The position numbers and the translations under genes are program-made. This document shows, piece after piece, positions 8,633-17,502 of a DNA stretch of 64,000 bases. Where the stretch lies: NCBI RefSeq assembly GCF_000308655.1, contig NZ_BAGC01000010.1, positions 1-64,000 on the forward strand, written 5' to 3'. This stretch comes from Nocardia niigatensis NBRC 100131. Its GTDB lineage: Bacteria; Actinomycetota; Actinomycetes; Mycobacteriales; Mycobacteriaceae. The notes beneath the pieces are model-generated. The model worked only from the letters and a program-made list of their open reading frames with translations. It was not told the origin of the DNA and did not search any database. Position 1 is the first letter of the stretch; each line of letters starts with the position of its first letter.

Positions 8633-9763
8633 CTACAGCACGACCAAGATCACAATGATGATCAGCAGGCCGATGAGCAGGCCGATCGCCACCGCGAGCG
8701 GTCCCGCGTTCGGGCCCAGGGCGCTGAAGTCGAAGCCCTTCGGCTTGGGTTGCGGGGCAGCCGGAGCCGCCGCCGGCTGCCGCTGCGGACGGGGGAGCGG
8801 GGTGGAGTGCGGGCTACGCAGCCCGGCCGCGGAGTTGCGGGCCGCCCAGGCCGGAATCGTGCCGTCCTCGGTGCGGACCGGCGCGCCCAGAATGTAGGGC
8901 GCGGTGCCGGGACCGAAGGCGGCGGTGAGGATTTCGTTGCGCGCCTCGGTCATGGTGGGGCGGCGCTGCGGGGCCGGCTCCATCATGTGCAGCAGCACCT
9001 CGGTCAGCGGGCCGCTGCGGGAGGGCGGCACGATCTGGGCCATGGCGGCGCGTTCCACGATGACATTGCTGTCCTCGTCGAAACCGTAGGGCGGCTGCCC
9101 CTCGATGGCGGTGTACAGCGTTGCGCCGAGCGAGAATACGTCGCTGGCGGTGGTGGGCCGGGCGCCGCGCGCGACCTCCGGCGGCAGGTAGGCCGGGGTG
9201 CCGGTGATGACATCACCGATCTCCTCGGTGGCGTCGTTGGCGCCGCTGGAGATGCCGAAGTCGCTGAGCTTGACCTTGCCGACCTCGTCGCCGCGATCGG
9301 CGACCAGGATATTGCCGGGCTTGATGTCGCGGTGCACGATGCCCGCCGAGTGCGCGGTCGCCAGCGCGTCGGCCACCTGCGCGCCGATCTGCGCCACCTC
9401 GATCGGGGACAGTTCGTTCACCAGCGCAAGGGCTTTGGCCACACTGCGCGACGGCAGGTACTCCATCACCAGCCAGGGCTCGCCGGCCTCCAGCACCACG
9501 TCGTACACGGCGATGGCGTGCTCGTGCGACAGCTTGGCCGCCACCCGCCCCTCGTGCATGATGCGGCTGCGAACCTCCTGCGCCTCTTCCTCGCTGAGCC
9601 CCTGCGTGGTGAGGACCTGCTTGATGGCGACATCGCGGTGCAGCAGCCGATCGGTCGCCAGCCATACGGCGCCCATGCCACCACCGCCCAGCTTCGACTG
9701 CAGGCGGTAGCGGCCGGCCACCAGATAGTCGGGGCCGACAATGGGACGGGCGCGTTCGGTCAC
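8633..9763 (-). CDS. Ser/Thr protein kinase with C-terminal membrane anchor
   Basis: Eukaryotic-type kinase, about 376 aa. The Gly-rich loop (KLGGGGMGAVW), VAIKQV lysine, catalytic loop HRDIKPGN, DFG (SDFGISSG) and an APE-like segment (AYLPPEVA) are all present, so catalysis is expected. After the kinase domain (about 20-275) comes a Pro/Ala-rich linker, then one C-terminal transmembrane helix (VAIGLLIGLLIIIVILVVL) with almost nothing beyond it, so no extracellular sensor domain exists. The GTG at 9763 (VTERARP) is preferred; an ATG 8 codons upstream (9787) is possible. It is convergent with the LuxR gene. Substrates are unknown. Confidence 0.93.
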   Translation of the reverse strand: MTERARPIVGPDYLVAGRYRLQSKLGGGGMGAVWLATDRLLHRDVAIKQVLTTQGLSEEEAQEVRSRIMHEGRVAAKLSHEHAIAVYDVVLEAGEPWLVMEYLPSRSVAKALALVNELSPIEVAQIGAQVADALATAHSAGIVHRDIKPGNILVADRGDEVGKVKLSDFGISSGANDATEEIGDVITGTPAYLPPEVARGARPTTASDVFSLGATLYTAIEGQPPYGFDEDSNVIVERAAMAQIVPPSRSGPLTEVLLHMMEPAPQRRPTMTEARNEILTAAFGPGTAPYILGAPVRTEDGTIPAWAARNSAAGLRSPHSTPLPRPQRQPAAAPAAPQPKPKGFDFSALGPNAGPLAVAIGLLIGLLIIIVILVVL

Positions 9764-10167
9764 GGGTGCAGGGTAGCGGAAAACCATCCTGACTGGCCTG
9801 GTTCGAAACCTGGGGTTTGCTGGTCATCCAGGGGTGGACCTGGAAATTCCTTCCAGACCCATACGGACACAGCGCGTTTCGCTTCGCCGTGGCAGTGCGG
9901 AAGGGGTGGGGACAATCTTGCGGGCGTAGAGCTTTCCGGACGAACCGGTCCGTCGAGGCGGCCGGCGCCGGCACTCCCGGTGCTGTCGGTCCCGTCTCCC
10001 GAACTATCTTCGGTGCGGCCGTATTCTTTATCACAATGGCCCGCGATGGCGCCTGCCCCTAATTTTCGGGGCTATCGCATTGTGACTGCCGCGACCGGTC
10101 GAAAAATGAACATCCCGGTCGCCACTGGGCGAATTCGAATTCCCAGCGGTATTTCACCGCGAGGCCA
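9764..10167. other. 404-bp intergenic region
   Basis: Contains the promoter side of the kinase gene and the 3' side of the Suc-Fer-like gene. The only structure noted is an imperfect palindrome around 10129-10145 (CTGGG, GAATTC, CCCAG). No gene is seen. Confidence 0.4.
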
Positions 10168-11094
10168 TCAGGGCAATTGTTCGATCTGGTCGGCCACGAC
10201 CGTGGTGGCGAGCTTGGGCGCCGCGCCGCAACTGGCCTGCCGGGGCGGATAGGCGACGGTGCGGGCGGTGACCAGCCAGCGGCGGCCGTCCCGATGGGTG
10301 ACCCGGGCCGCGCCCGCGAAAGTGGCCGGATCGGTGGCGTATTCGGTGCCATCCGGGGCCGGTTCGACGGTGAGGTCGTCGAGGCCCGCGGCGGTGTCCG
10401 CGATGCGCCGTCGGATCGCGACTTCCGCGACCTGTTCGACCGGGGTGTAGCAGCTGCGGCCGCGCAGGCCGGTGAGCGAGACCTCGCCCTTGTCGGCGGC
10501 GGCGAGCATGGCATGGGCCGAATCCTCGTCGAGGCGACCGTAAGTGAGGCCGGTGGGCAGGACGATGACGGCGGGGGCGAAGCGGTGGCCACCGGTGTGG
10601 GAGCACTCCCAGACCCGATCGGGGTGGGCGGCGGACAGGCTCGCGGCGATGGGACGGCCCAGCAGGGCGCAGCACCGGTCGCGTTTGCCGTGCGCGCAGA
10701 CCAGGACCAGTGGATCCGTCACGGCCGCACCGATTCCCGGGGCCGGGCCGTTGAGCAGGCGCAGGTCCAGGTCCAGCAGCTCGCGCGGATCGCCGATCTC
10801 GAGGCGCTCGCACCAGGAGCCCTCGGGCCGTGAACTGGCCAGCAGAACCGTTCGCAGGCCGGTGAACCCATGGCGCCCGGGCCGCCGGATGAGGGTGGGC
10901 CGGACGTGGGCCGCCTTGGTGCGCGCTCCCAGTTCCGGCGTGATGTCGGGTCCGAGCACCTCGTCTCCGATCACGTCGCGGCCCCACGCGCCGGGCTGCT
11001 CGACGCACAGCCAGCCGGTGCTGCGGGTCGCGCTTCCGGGTAGCGGAACCTCCAGCGCCGCAGCCGAACACGACAATCCCTCGAACCCGCTCAC
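10168..11094 (-). CDS. sucrase/ferredoxin-like (Suc-Fer) family protein
   Basis: A 308-residue protein of the sucraseferredoxin-like family, predicted to have a thioredoxin-like ferredoxin fold. The marker region is CAHGKRDRCCALLGRP (about 180-196) followed by WECSHTGGHRFAPAV and LPTGLTYGRL; Cys and His here could hold an iron-sulfur cluster. The start is the GTG at 11094 (VSGFEGLSC), which overlaps the stop of the upstream gene as GTGA, implying translational coupling. The biochemical role of this family is poorly defined. Confidence 0.8.
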   Translation of the reverse strand: MSGFEGLSCSAAALEVPLPGSATRSTGWLCVEQPGAWGRDVIGDEVLGPDITPELGARTKAAHVRPTLIRRPGRHGFTGLRTVLLASSRPEGSWCERLEIGDPRELLDLDLRLLNGPAPGIGAAVTDPLVLVCAHGKRDRCCALLGRPIAASLSAAHPDRVWECSHTGGHRFAPAVIVLPTGLTYGRLDEDSAHAMLAAADKGEVSLTGLRGRSCYTPVEQVAEVAIRRRIADTAAGLDDLTVEPAPDGTEYATDPATFAGAARVTHRDGRRWLVTARTVAYPPRQASCGAAPKLATTVVADQIEQLP

Positions 11095-11651
11095 AGTGGC
11101 TTCCCGTCGATCAGCTTCCGAATGACCTGCGCCAGCCGCCGCGCCCGGGCCTCCGGCCGCACCGCGCTGCCCAGGTGGTAGCCGACCGCGATACGCGACT
11201 GCGTGGGCAGCGTCTCGAAGAAGGCAGCCGCCTCGGGATACCGGGCCAGCGCCGCCAGGAAGTCCTCCGGCAGATCCCGGCCGACCGCGTTGTCCCAGCG
11301 TCCGTCCGCTTTGGCCCGATCCACCTCGGCCTGCCCGGCGGGGTGCATGAGCCCGGCCGCGATCAGCTCGCCCGCCAGGTCGACGCTGCGCTCCGACCAC
11401 TGGCTGCGCGGCCGCCGTGGGGTGAATCCCATGACGACGAAGTCCTCATCGAGATTCCTGGACTGCCCGTCGACCCAGCCGAAACACAGCGCCTGCCGCA
11501 GCGCGCCGTCATAGTCGAGCGAGGCGTAGCCGGAGCTCTTCTTCGCGAACTTCAGCCAAATGCCGTCCACCGACGCGTGATTGGCCGACAGCCAGTCCCG
11601 GAACGACTGCTCGTCGGGAAACCACAGCGTGGGACGCTCGGATGCGGACAC
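11091..11651 (-). CDS. YdeI/OmpD-associated family protein
   Basis: A 186-aa soluble protein of the YdeI family (also labelled bacteriocin-protection or OmpD-associated). Typical marks are LWFPDEQSFRDWLSANH..GIWLKFAKK, LDYDGALRQALCFGWVDGQ, RRPRSQWS, and a C-terminal helix rich in Arg (RPEARARRLAQVIRKL). It is co-transcribed with, and overlaps by 4 bases, the Suc-Fer gene. A hydrolase gene ends 24 bp upstream. Cellular function is unproven. Confidence 0.85.
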   Translation of the reverse strand: MSASERPTLWFPDEQSFRDWLSANHASVDGIWLKFAKKSSGYASLDYDGALRQALCFGWVDGQSRNLDEDFVVMGFTPRRPRSQWSERSVDLAGELIAAGLMHPAGQAEVDRAKADGRWDNAVGRDLPEDFLAALARYPEAAAFFETLPTQSRIAVGYHLGSAVRPEARARRLAQVIRKLIDGKPL

Positions 11652-11675
11652 CGTTCAACTGTAGATTCCGGCAGC

Positions 11676-12440
11676 TCAGTGCCCCAGGAAGGGGAGCACT
11701 TCGGCCTCGAACCGGTGATACCGGTCGCGATGGATGCTGTGCCCACAACCGAAGACGCGGACGGTGCAATCGGGCACGCTCGCCGACACCTGCGCGAGCT
11801 TGTCCGGGTCCACCATGCCGCCGGGCCCGCCGCGCAGGAACAGGGTGGGCGCGGTGATGCCGGACAGCCCCTCCCACCATTCCGGATACGGCTTGCGGAA
11901 CTGCTCTAGCGCCACCCCGGTCATGGATCGATCGAAGGCCAGCACCGCGCGCGGATGCCGGATGAGGCTGGTGGTGGCATGCCAGAGTTCCGGGATCGAC
12001 GGCAGCCGCCGCGTCAATCGCAGTTGCTCGTCACCGGAGCGCAGCGGCAGTGGTTGTTCCTCGATCACCAAGCGCCGCACCAGTTCCGGACGTTCCATCG
12101 CCAGCCACGAGATCGCGTATCCGCCGAGCGAGTGCCCGACCAGGTCCACCGTTTCCAGTCCGAGCCGGTCGCAGAGCCGCAGGATATCCGCCCCGAACTC
12201 GGGGAACCGGTAGGACGCGGTGTGCGCGCTGCGGCCGTGGCCGCGCAGGTCGGGAATGATCACGCGGCGTCCGCGCCGCACGAGCTGGGTGGCGAATCGA
12301 TCCCAGGTGTGGCCGTCTCCGCCCATGCCGTGCACCAGCATCACGGGGGTATCGCTGTGGAGATGGCCGCCCGTCGCCCCGGAATCCCGATAGGCGATCG
12401 CGACGTCATCGAACTCGACCCGGGTGACGGCTGACTCCAC
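11676..12440 (-). CDS. alpha/beta hydrolase
   Basis: A 254-aa alpha/beta-hydrolase with a complete set of motifs: oxyanion HGMGG, IPDLRGHGRS, nucleophile elbow GHSLGG, and catalytic His in GHSIHRD near the C-terminus. The GTG at 12440 is used (VESAVTRVEFDD). It is the first gene of a probable three-gene minus-strand run with the YdeI-like and Suc-Fer genes (gap 24 bp, then a 4-base overlap). The substrate cannot be told from sequence. Confidence 0.88.
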   Translation of the reverse strand: MESAVTRVEFDDVAIAYRDSGATGGHLHSDTPVMLVHGMGGDGHTWDRFATQLVRRGRRVIIPDLRGHGRSAHTASYRFPEFGADILRLCDRLGLETVDLVGHSLGGYAISWLAMERPELVRRLVIEEQPLPLRSGDEQLRLTRRLPSIPELWHATTSLIRHPRAVLAFDRSMTGVALEQFRKPYPEWWEGLSGITAPTLFLRGGPGGMVDPDKLAQVSASVPDCTVRVFGCGHSIHRDRYHRFEAEVLPFLGH

Positions 12441-12589
12441 GATGGTCCAGAGTACGGATCGCGGTCCGGGTGAGGCCGCAGTTTGTGCGCAGCGCCATAT
12501 CGAATTACCGACTCGGTTGCCGATTCATTCCAATGGCGAATGATGGCGAAACCCAGCGCATCCTGGCGCGATGTCGGCTTGCTACAATA

Positions 12590-12611
12590 TGTGAAATAGA
12601 TCACTTTCACA
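12590..12611 (+). promoter_or_regulatory. CRP/FNR-type operator candidate
   Basis: TGTGA-AATAGA-TCACT (12590-12605) matches the CRP consensus TGTGA-N6-TCACA in nine of ten positions. It is nested with a perfect TGTGAAA/TTTCACA inverted repeat ending at 12611. It sits in an unusually A+T-rich stretch 73 bp before the glycosyltransferase start. Confidence 0.45.
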
Positions 12612-12683
12612 TTGTCGATAATCGGTCAACCGTGACGGTAGCGTCATTGCCGATTCGCTAATAGCTTTTTCTGTCGGGGAAAA

Positions 12684-14261
12684 ATGGTTCTCAATGCTGC
12701 CGCCCCCGCGGTCGATCTCCAGGATCTTCAGGAACCGAGCCCGCCGCGGCCCACCTTCGCCACGGCGTGGGTCCTGCTCCTAGCCGCGCTCAGCGGGGCC
12801 TTCCTCGCCATCCCCACGCTGCGCTACGACTTCTTCGGCGACGAGCTGTATTTCGTCGCAGCGGGCGCCCACCGCAGCGTCACCTACGCCGACCAGGGCG
12901 TGCTGATACCGCTGATGGCCCACCTCGCCGACGCCGTGGCGCCCGGGTCGGCGCCCGTGCTGCGATTGCCGGCGGTCCTCATGACCGCGGCCGCGGTGGT
13001 GATCAGCGCCGCGGTCGCCTACGAGCTGGGTGGCTCGCGCACCGCGCAATTGGTCGCGGCGGCCGCCTACGGGGTTTCGCCACTCGCCGCGACCCAGGCC
13101 GTCCAGCTGAGCACCTTCTCCTTCGACGCCACCCTGCAGGCCGCCATCATCTGGTTGCTGATCCGCTGGATCCGCACCCGCGACGACCGGCTGCTCATCG
13201 CGCTCGGCGTCGTCGCGGCCATCGACCTCCAGGTCAAATGGTTCATCCCGACGATCCTGCTCTGCCTGGGCGCGGGCGTACTCGTCGCGGGACCGCGGCA
13301 GCTGCTGTGGCGGCCCGCGCTGTGGCAGGGCGCGGCGATCTTCGCGCTCTCCGCGGTCCCCGGCCTGTGGTGGCAGAACACGCACAGCTGGCCGGCGCTG
13401 GCCATGAGCAAGGTGATCGGCGCCGAACAGGACGCGGCGGGTGGCGGACCGCTCGCGTGCATGCCGCAGATGATCGGACTGACCGGTCTGCTCGGTGGGT
13501 TGCTCGCCGCCTGGGCCTTCTGGTGCCTGGCCCGGCAGCGGTGGCTGCGGCCCTACATGTTCATGCTCGTCGCCTCGGCGCTGCTGGTGCTCGTCGTGCT
13601 CGTCGGGCACGGACGTCCTTACTACACAGCGGGATTCCTGCCGGTGCTCTTCGGCATCGGCGCGGCCTCGCTGCCCTACTCGGTGAACGACCGCGGCGGC
13701 CGGCTGCTGCGCATCATCGCGCCGCCGATCGTAGTGCTGTCGCTGGCCATCATCGCCACGCTGCTGGTCACCCTGCCGCAGCCGCCCTCCCGGGTGCACG
13801 GCGCCATCCGGACCCAGGCCGACTTCGCGATGCGGACCAGCATCTTCGGCTCCTCGGGCTGGTCGGATCTGACCGCGAAGGTCGCCGACGTCTACCAGCA
13901 GCTCCCGGAGGCCGAGCGCCCGAAAGCGATCGTCGCTCAGAACTATTGGCAGGCCGCCGCGATCCAGAACTTCGGCCGCGACTACGACCTGCCGCCCGTC
14001 TACAGCCCCAACCGCGGCTTCGGCTACTTCGGGCCGCCGCCCTCGGACACCGGTTCCATCCTCTACGTCGGGCTCGACAGCGCCGAGCAAACGCTGCAAC
14101 GGCAGTTCGGCCAGGTGACGGTCGTGGGGCACCTGGACATCCCGAACGGATTCCCGGGCGTCAACACCGATGTCGCCATCATGGTCTGCCGCGGACCCGT
14201 GCACCCCTGGACCGAACTCTGGCCCACCATGATGGATCTGCGCCTGTCGCTGGGTATTTGA
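12684..14261 (+). CDS. GT39/ArnT-like membrane glycosyltransferase
   Basis: A polytopic membrane protein of 525 aa with about ten hydrophobic helices. The first extracytoplasmic loop carries the acidic pair of polyprenyl-phosphate-dependent mannosyl/arabinosyl transferases (FFGDELYF, about residues 48-55), and later come LWWQNTHSWPAL and a soluble C-terminal domain (about 375-525). By family it moves a sugar from a lipid-phosphate donor to an acceptor outside the membrane. ATG at 12684 follows GGGGAAA. A CRP-like palindrome lies upstream. Donor and acceptor are unknown. Confidence 0.8.
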   Translation: MVLNAAAPAVDLQDLQEPSPPRPTFATAWVLLLAALSGAFLAIPTLRYDFFGDELYFVAAGAHRSVTYADQGVLIPLMAHLADAVAPGSAPVLRLPAVLMTAAAVVISAAVAYELGGSRTAQLVAAAAYGVSPLAATQAVQLSTFSFDATLQAAIIWLLIRWIRTRDDRLLIALGVVAAIDLQVKWFIPTILLCLGAGVLVAGPRQLLWRPALWQGAAIFALSAVPGLWWQNTHSWPALAMSKVIGAEQDAAGGGPLACMPQMIGLTGLLGGLLAAWAFWCLARQRWLRPYMFMLVASALLVLVVLVGHGRPYYTAGFLPVLFGIGAASLPYSVNDRGGRLLRIIAPPIVVLSLAIIATLLVTLPQPPSRVHGAIRTQADFAMRTSIFGSSGWSDLTAKVADVYQQLPEAERPKAIVAQNYWQAAAIQNFGRDYDLPPVYSPNRGFGYFGPPPSDTGSILYVGLDSAEQTLQRQFGQVTVVGHLDIPNGFPGVNTDVAIMVCRGPVHPWTELWPTMMDLRLSLGI

Positions 14262-14289
14262 GCGGCACAGCCGCTGTGTATTCGAGCCC

Positions 14290-15915
14290 CTACTCGTACA
14301 GACCCTCCACATGCCAGGCGCCGTTGTAGCCGAGCAGGAGCAGAGCGCGCAGGCGAGTGGCGTCCTCGTCGTCCAGCTGGACCTGGGCGCGGGCCGCGAA
14401 GCCGTGCTCGAAACGGTGTGTCCACCAACGATCGTCGACCGGCCAGGGCCCCGCCCAGCCGGTCAGCCGCCAGGAGCTGCTGCCCCAGTGCAGCTGGGCC
14501 GGGTCGGCGGTGAACAGGCCGCGATCGGTGACCCAGATCGGGGAGCCGTCGGCGGCCTCCAGGCGCACCTCCGGGTGATGGGTGAGCACCAGCGCCGGGG
14601 CGGGCTCGGGCAGCCGGCCGGGCCAGGGCTGAGCCGGATCGGTCGCGGGCACCGGCTCGTCACCGAGGGTGACCATGGTGATGCGCTCTTGCGGGCCGCG
14701 GCCGCCACTGAGCACACCCATGCGCACGGCGTCACCGCCCAGCAGACTCTGCACCCGGATCAGCGCGCGGCGCGCCCGCTCCTCGTCCTCGCCGACCCCA
14801 CCCCACAGGCCCAGTTGCAGGGCGCCAGCCGACACCACCTCGACGGGTTCCAGGCGCAGCAGGGTGATGGCGGCGTCCGGGCCGGAATCCCAGTCGCCGT
14901 GGGTACCCGGCGCCGGGCGCGTGCGGCCGCGGTCGAGGGCGCGGCGGGTGAGCCAGCCGTCGAGCTGCCAGCGGATGCGGTCGGCGGTGCTGTCCGGGGT
15001 GAGCGGTTCGGCGCAGCGCCAGCTGCGGGAGAACTCCTCGCCCGCTTCGGTTTCGGCGTGGATGACCAGGCGGGTGCAGGCCACGGCGGCGGCGGAGAGC
15101 TTGGTGTGCAGCTCGGTGGCGAGCAGGCGGCCCGCGAAGGCGGCCATGTCGACGCGTTCGATCGGGGGATCGCAGCGGTGCTCCACGGTCAGGTCGGCGG
15201 CGGGCAGGCGGGCGGCGGGCGGGCGCTCCGGGACCGCGCGGGCGCAGCGGTGCGCGACGATGGCGTCCGCGCCGAACCGCGACGCCACCTCGGCGGGGGT
15301 GAGAGCCGCGAAGTCACCGATGCGGCGCAGGCCCAGCCGGTGCAGCAGATCCACCAGTTCGACGCGCTGCGGCGCAGCCAGCACCGGTTCCACGGCCAGT
15401 TCCGAAACCGGCATGGGCGCAAGAAATTCCGCGCCCTTACCGGGCGGGACCAGGGTGGCGCGGCGGGCGGCGAAGACCGCGGTGGACAGCTCGTCGGCAA
15501 TGCCGATCTGGCATTCCACGCCGACCGCCGCCACGGCGTCCACCAGGCGTTCGGCCGCGGCCTCCTCCGAACCGAAGAACCGGGCCGCGCCGCGCGCGGA
15601 CAGTGCCAGCATGCCCGGACGCAGTACCTCCACGCCCGGCACGGTCGCGTCCACCGCCGCCACCACGGGCTCGAACAGGCGGGCGTCGCGGTCCGGATCA
15701 TCCTGTGCCATCAGCAGATCCGGGCAGCGGCCCTGGGCCTCGCGCTTGCGCAGGCCGCGGCGGATGCCCTCCGCTCGCGCCGTCGCGGTGCAGGCCACCA
15801 CCCGGTTGGCGGCGAGTACCGCCACCGCGCGGGTGACCTCCGCACCCGCCTCGGCGGCGGCCGCCACCGCCGGCCAATCCAGGCACCACACGACCAGCAC
15901 CCGCCGCGCCTTCAC
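14290..15915 (-). CDS. imuB: ImuB, catalytically inactive Y-family polymerase of the mutasome
   Basis: A 541-residue Y-family polymerase homologue that in mycobacteria links ImuA' and DnaE2 to the beta clamp during SOS translesion synthesis. The N-terminus (RRVLVVWCLDWPAVAAA) lacks the usual first catalytic Asp arrangement, and the later SxDE motif is absent (ALSARGAARFFG), as in ImuB. A beta-clamp motif QLGLW is at residues 367-371. A C-terminal ImuB region follows to 541. It is downstream of imuA' by 66 bp on the same strand, so both should be driven by the LexA box at 16790. Confidence 0.93.
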   Translation of the reverse strand: MKARRVLVVWCLDWPAVAAAAEAGAEVTRAVAVLAANRVVACTATARAEGIRRGLRKREAQGRCPDLLMAQDDPDRDARLFEPVVAAVDATVPGVEVLRPGMLALSARGAARFFGSEEAAAERLVDAVAAVGVECQIGIADELSTAVFAARRATLVPPGKGAEFLAPMPVSELAVEPVLAAPQRVELVDLLHRLGLRRIGDFAALTPAEVASRFGADAIVAHRCARAVPERPPAARLPAADLTVEHRCDPPIERVDMAAFAGRLLATELHTKLSAAAVACTRLVIHAETEAGEEFSRSWRCAEPLTPDSTADRIRWQLDGWLTRRALDRGRTRPAPGTHGDWDSGPDAAITLLRLEPVEVVSAGALQLGLWGGVGEDEERARRALIRVQSLLGGDAVRMGVLSGGRGPQERITMVTLGDEPVPATDPAQPWPGRLPEPAPALVLTHHPEVRLEAADGSPIWVTDRGLFTADPAQLHWGSSSWRLTGWAGPWPVDDRWWTHRFEHGFAARAQVQLDDEDATRLRALLLLGYNGAWHVEGLYE

Positions 15916-15981
15916 GGCCGACCCGCTCTCGAGGCTTTGCCGTTTACTCGAAAACCCCTGCTGCCCAGCGCGCCGAGGCGG

Positions 15982-16722
15982 TCAGGACGCGGCATGACCG
16001 GCGAGCCGCAGCGGCTGCTCGGGAGCGGCGTCGGCGGTGGAGACCCATTCGACGCGGCCATCGGCGGGGCTGAGGGCCAGGTGGCCGCGCCGGGGTTGCG
16101 CGGCGCGGCCGCGGACCGAGACATCGAGGCGGACCGTGCGCAGCCGGCCGCAGCCGCGACCCAGGCCGCTGTATCCGGCGACCCGGGTGTCGATGTGCAG
16201 GGCGGAACCGGACCAGGAACCGTTGGTCACCATGAGCGTGGAGTTCTTGCTGCGGGCGCGCGCGGCGAGGATGCGGGCGCGGGACATGGGAACAGCCAGC
16301 CCGTTCAGCCCGAGCACCACCAGATCCAAGCCATCCAGCAATACGGAGGCAACTTCGAGCGGGTCCGGGCCGGGATCGGAGACCACGGCCAGCCGGTCCA
16401 GCCGGGCCCCCATCTCGGCGGCGGCCAGTAGCCCCAGCCGCGGCAGCCCCACCACCGCGGCATGCCCGCCCGCGCTCGTCACCGCGGCCAGCAAGCCGGA
16501 GATCAGGGACCCGGCGCCGTTGTAGACGACCACCGATCCCTTCGCCAAACCACCGTCGGGCAACAGGTTTTCGAGTGCGCCGGGCACCGGCAGCGCCTCC
16601 CGCCGCGGCTCCTCGGACACGGGCCGATGAGCCGAGGACTCCGTGCCGCGCGCGGGTATCGCGGCCATCCGCCGCCGCAGCTCCGTCAGCTGCTCCCGTC
16701 TAGCCTCCGCTGCCGCACCCAT
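15982..16722 (-). CDS. imuA: ImuA' mutasome accessory protein
   Basis: A 246-aa RecA/SulA-like protein. After a charged helix (ARREQLTELRRRMAAI) come VPGALENLLPDGGLAKGSVVVYNGAG, a degenerate Walker A area, and GLDLVVLGLNG, a Walker B-like strand; ATPase residues look weak, as in mycobacterial ImuA'. In that system ImuA' binds ImuB and DnaE2 and is needed for damage-induced mutagenesis. It is the first gene of the imuA'-imuB operon, and its start is 67 bp downstream of a near-perfect LexA box. Confidence 0.9.
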   Translation of the reverse strand: MGAAAEARREQLTELRRRMAAIPARGTESSAHRPVSEEPRREALPVPGALENLLPDGGLAKGSVVVYNGAGSLISGLLAAVTSAGGHAAVVGLPRLGLLAAAEMGARLDRLAVVSDPGPDPLEVASVLLDGLDLVVLGLNGLAVPMSRARILAARARSKNSTLMVTNGSWSGSALHIDTRVAGYSGLGRGCGRLRTVRLDVSVRGRAAQPRRGHLALSPADGRVEWVSTADAAPEQPLRLAGHAAS

Positions 16723-16789
16723 CCAGTGACCACCTCTCCCAGTCGACGGGAACCCAACGAGCCAGCACCGACTCAGCTACCTAACATAA

Positions 16790-16805
16790 TCGAAAGTTTG
16801 TTCGA
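16790..16805 (-). promoter_or_regulatory. LexA (SOS) box of imuA'-imuB
   Basis: TCGAAAGTTTGTTCGA fits the actinobacterial SOS box TCGAAC-N4-GTTCGA with one mismatch. It lies 67 bp before the imuA' start, in promoter position. Confidence 0.85.
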
Positions 16806-16950
16806 ATAGTAGAACTCGAGTCCCGAGACGCGTCAAGAGAGGTGCGGCCCACTGCCGAGGTCCCGGTCGTGACGGGCCGGTCGGGCCGGATCAGGGCCGG
16901 AAAATGAGGGGCGTTCGCCGCGGGGTGGGGGTTAGCATCGGCGGGCGGTC

Positions 16951-17481
16951 ATGACGAGCGTGACGAACTCCGAGCCGCGGCGGCTGGTCACCGTGAAATC
17001 GACCGAACAGAGGCGGCCGGATCTCGGTCGTGAAGGTGTGGTGGCACCGCGACGGACCCGATCGCCCACACCTCCCGGGGCCCCGGAACACGAACGGCTG
17101 CTGGGGAAATGGGCGCTGGAGCGGTTCGGCTCCGACTTCCTCGCCGTCGAGGGCCACCCCGCCGCCAAACGCCCCTTCTACACCCATCCGCAGCCCGGCG
17201 ACCCGCGCTGGACGAACTCCTTCGACCTGCTGTTCCGGGGTCTGGAGCTGGTCACTGGCGGACAGCGCCTGCATGAGCACGCCGACTACCTGGCAGCGCT
17301 CACCGCGCGTGGCGACGACCCGGCCCGGTATCCGGCGTATCTGGCGGCCATGAGCCACGGCATGCCGCCGCACGGCGGCTTCGCGATCGGTCTGGAACGG
17401 TGGGTGTCGCGGCTGCTCGGGGCCGGCAACATCAGGTGGGCAACGCTTTTCCCGCGCGACACCCACCGGGTGCGGCCCTGA
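16951..17481 (+). pseudogene. 5'-truncated class II aminoacyl-tRNA synthetase (AspRS-type) remnant
   Basis: The last about 120 codons match the C-terminal half of the catalytic core of an archaeal-type (non-discriminating) Asp-tRNA synthetase: LLGKWALERFGSDFLAV, KRPFYTHP, SFDLLFRGLELVTGGQR, and motif 3 HGGFAIGLERW followed by TLFPRDTHRVRP at the natural C-terminus. The anticodon-binding domain and class II motifs 1 and 2 (about 250 residues) are missing. The first about 50 residues are unrelated, Arg-rich and probably not native. It could be a decayed paralogue or a short expressed fragment; aminoacylation is very unlikely. Confidence 0.75.
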
Positions 17482-17502
17482 GCGAGGCCGGTCAGCGGCT
17501 GG

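Noticed and set aside
9795..9830. tRNA-like T-loop (GGTTCGAAACC) upstream of the kinase gene
   Set aside because: The flanking bases do not form a T-stem, and there is no D arm, anticodon arm or acceptor stem around it.
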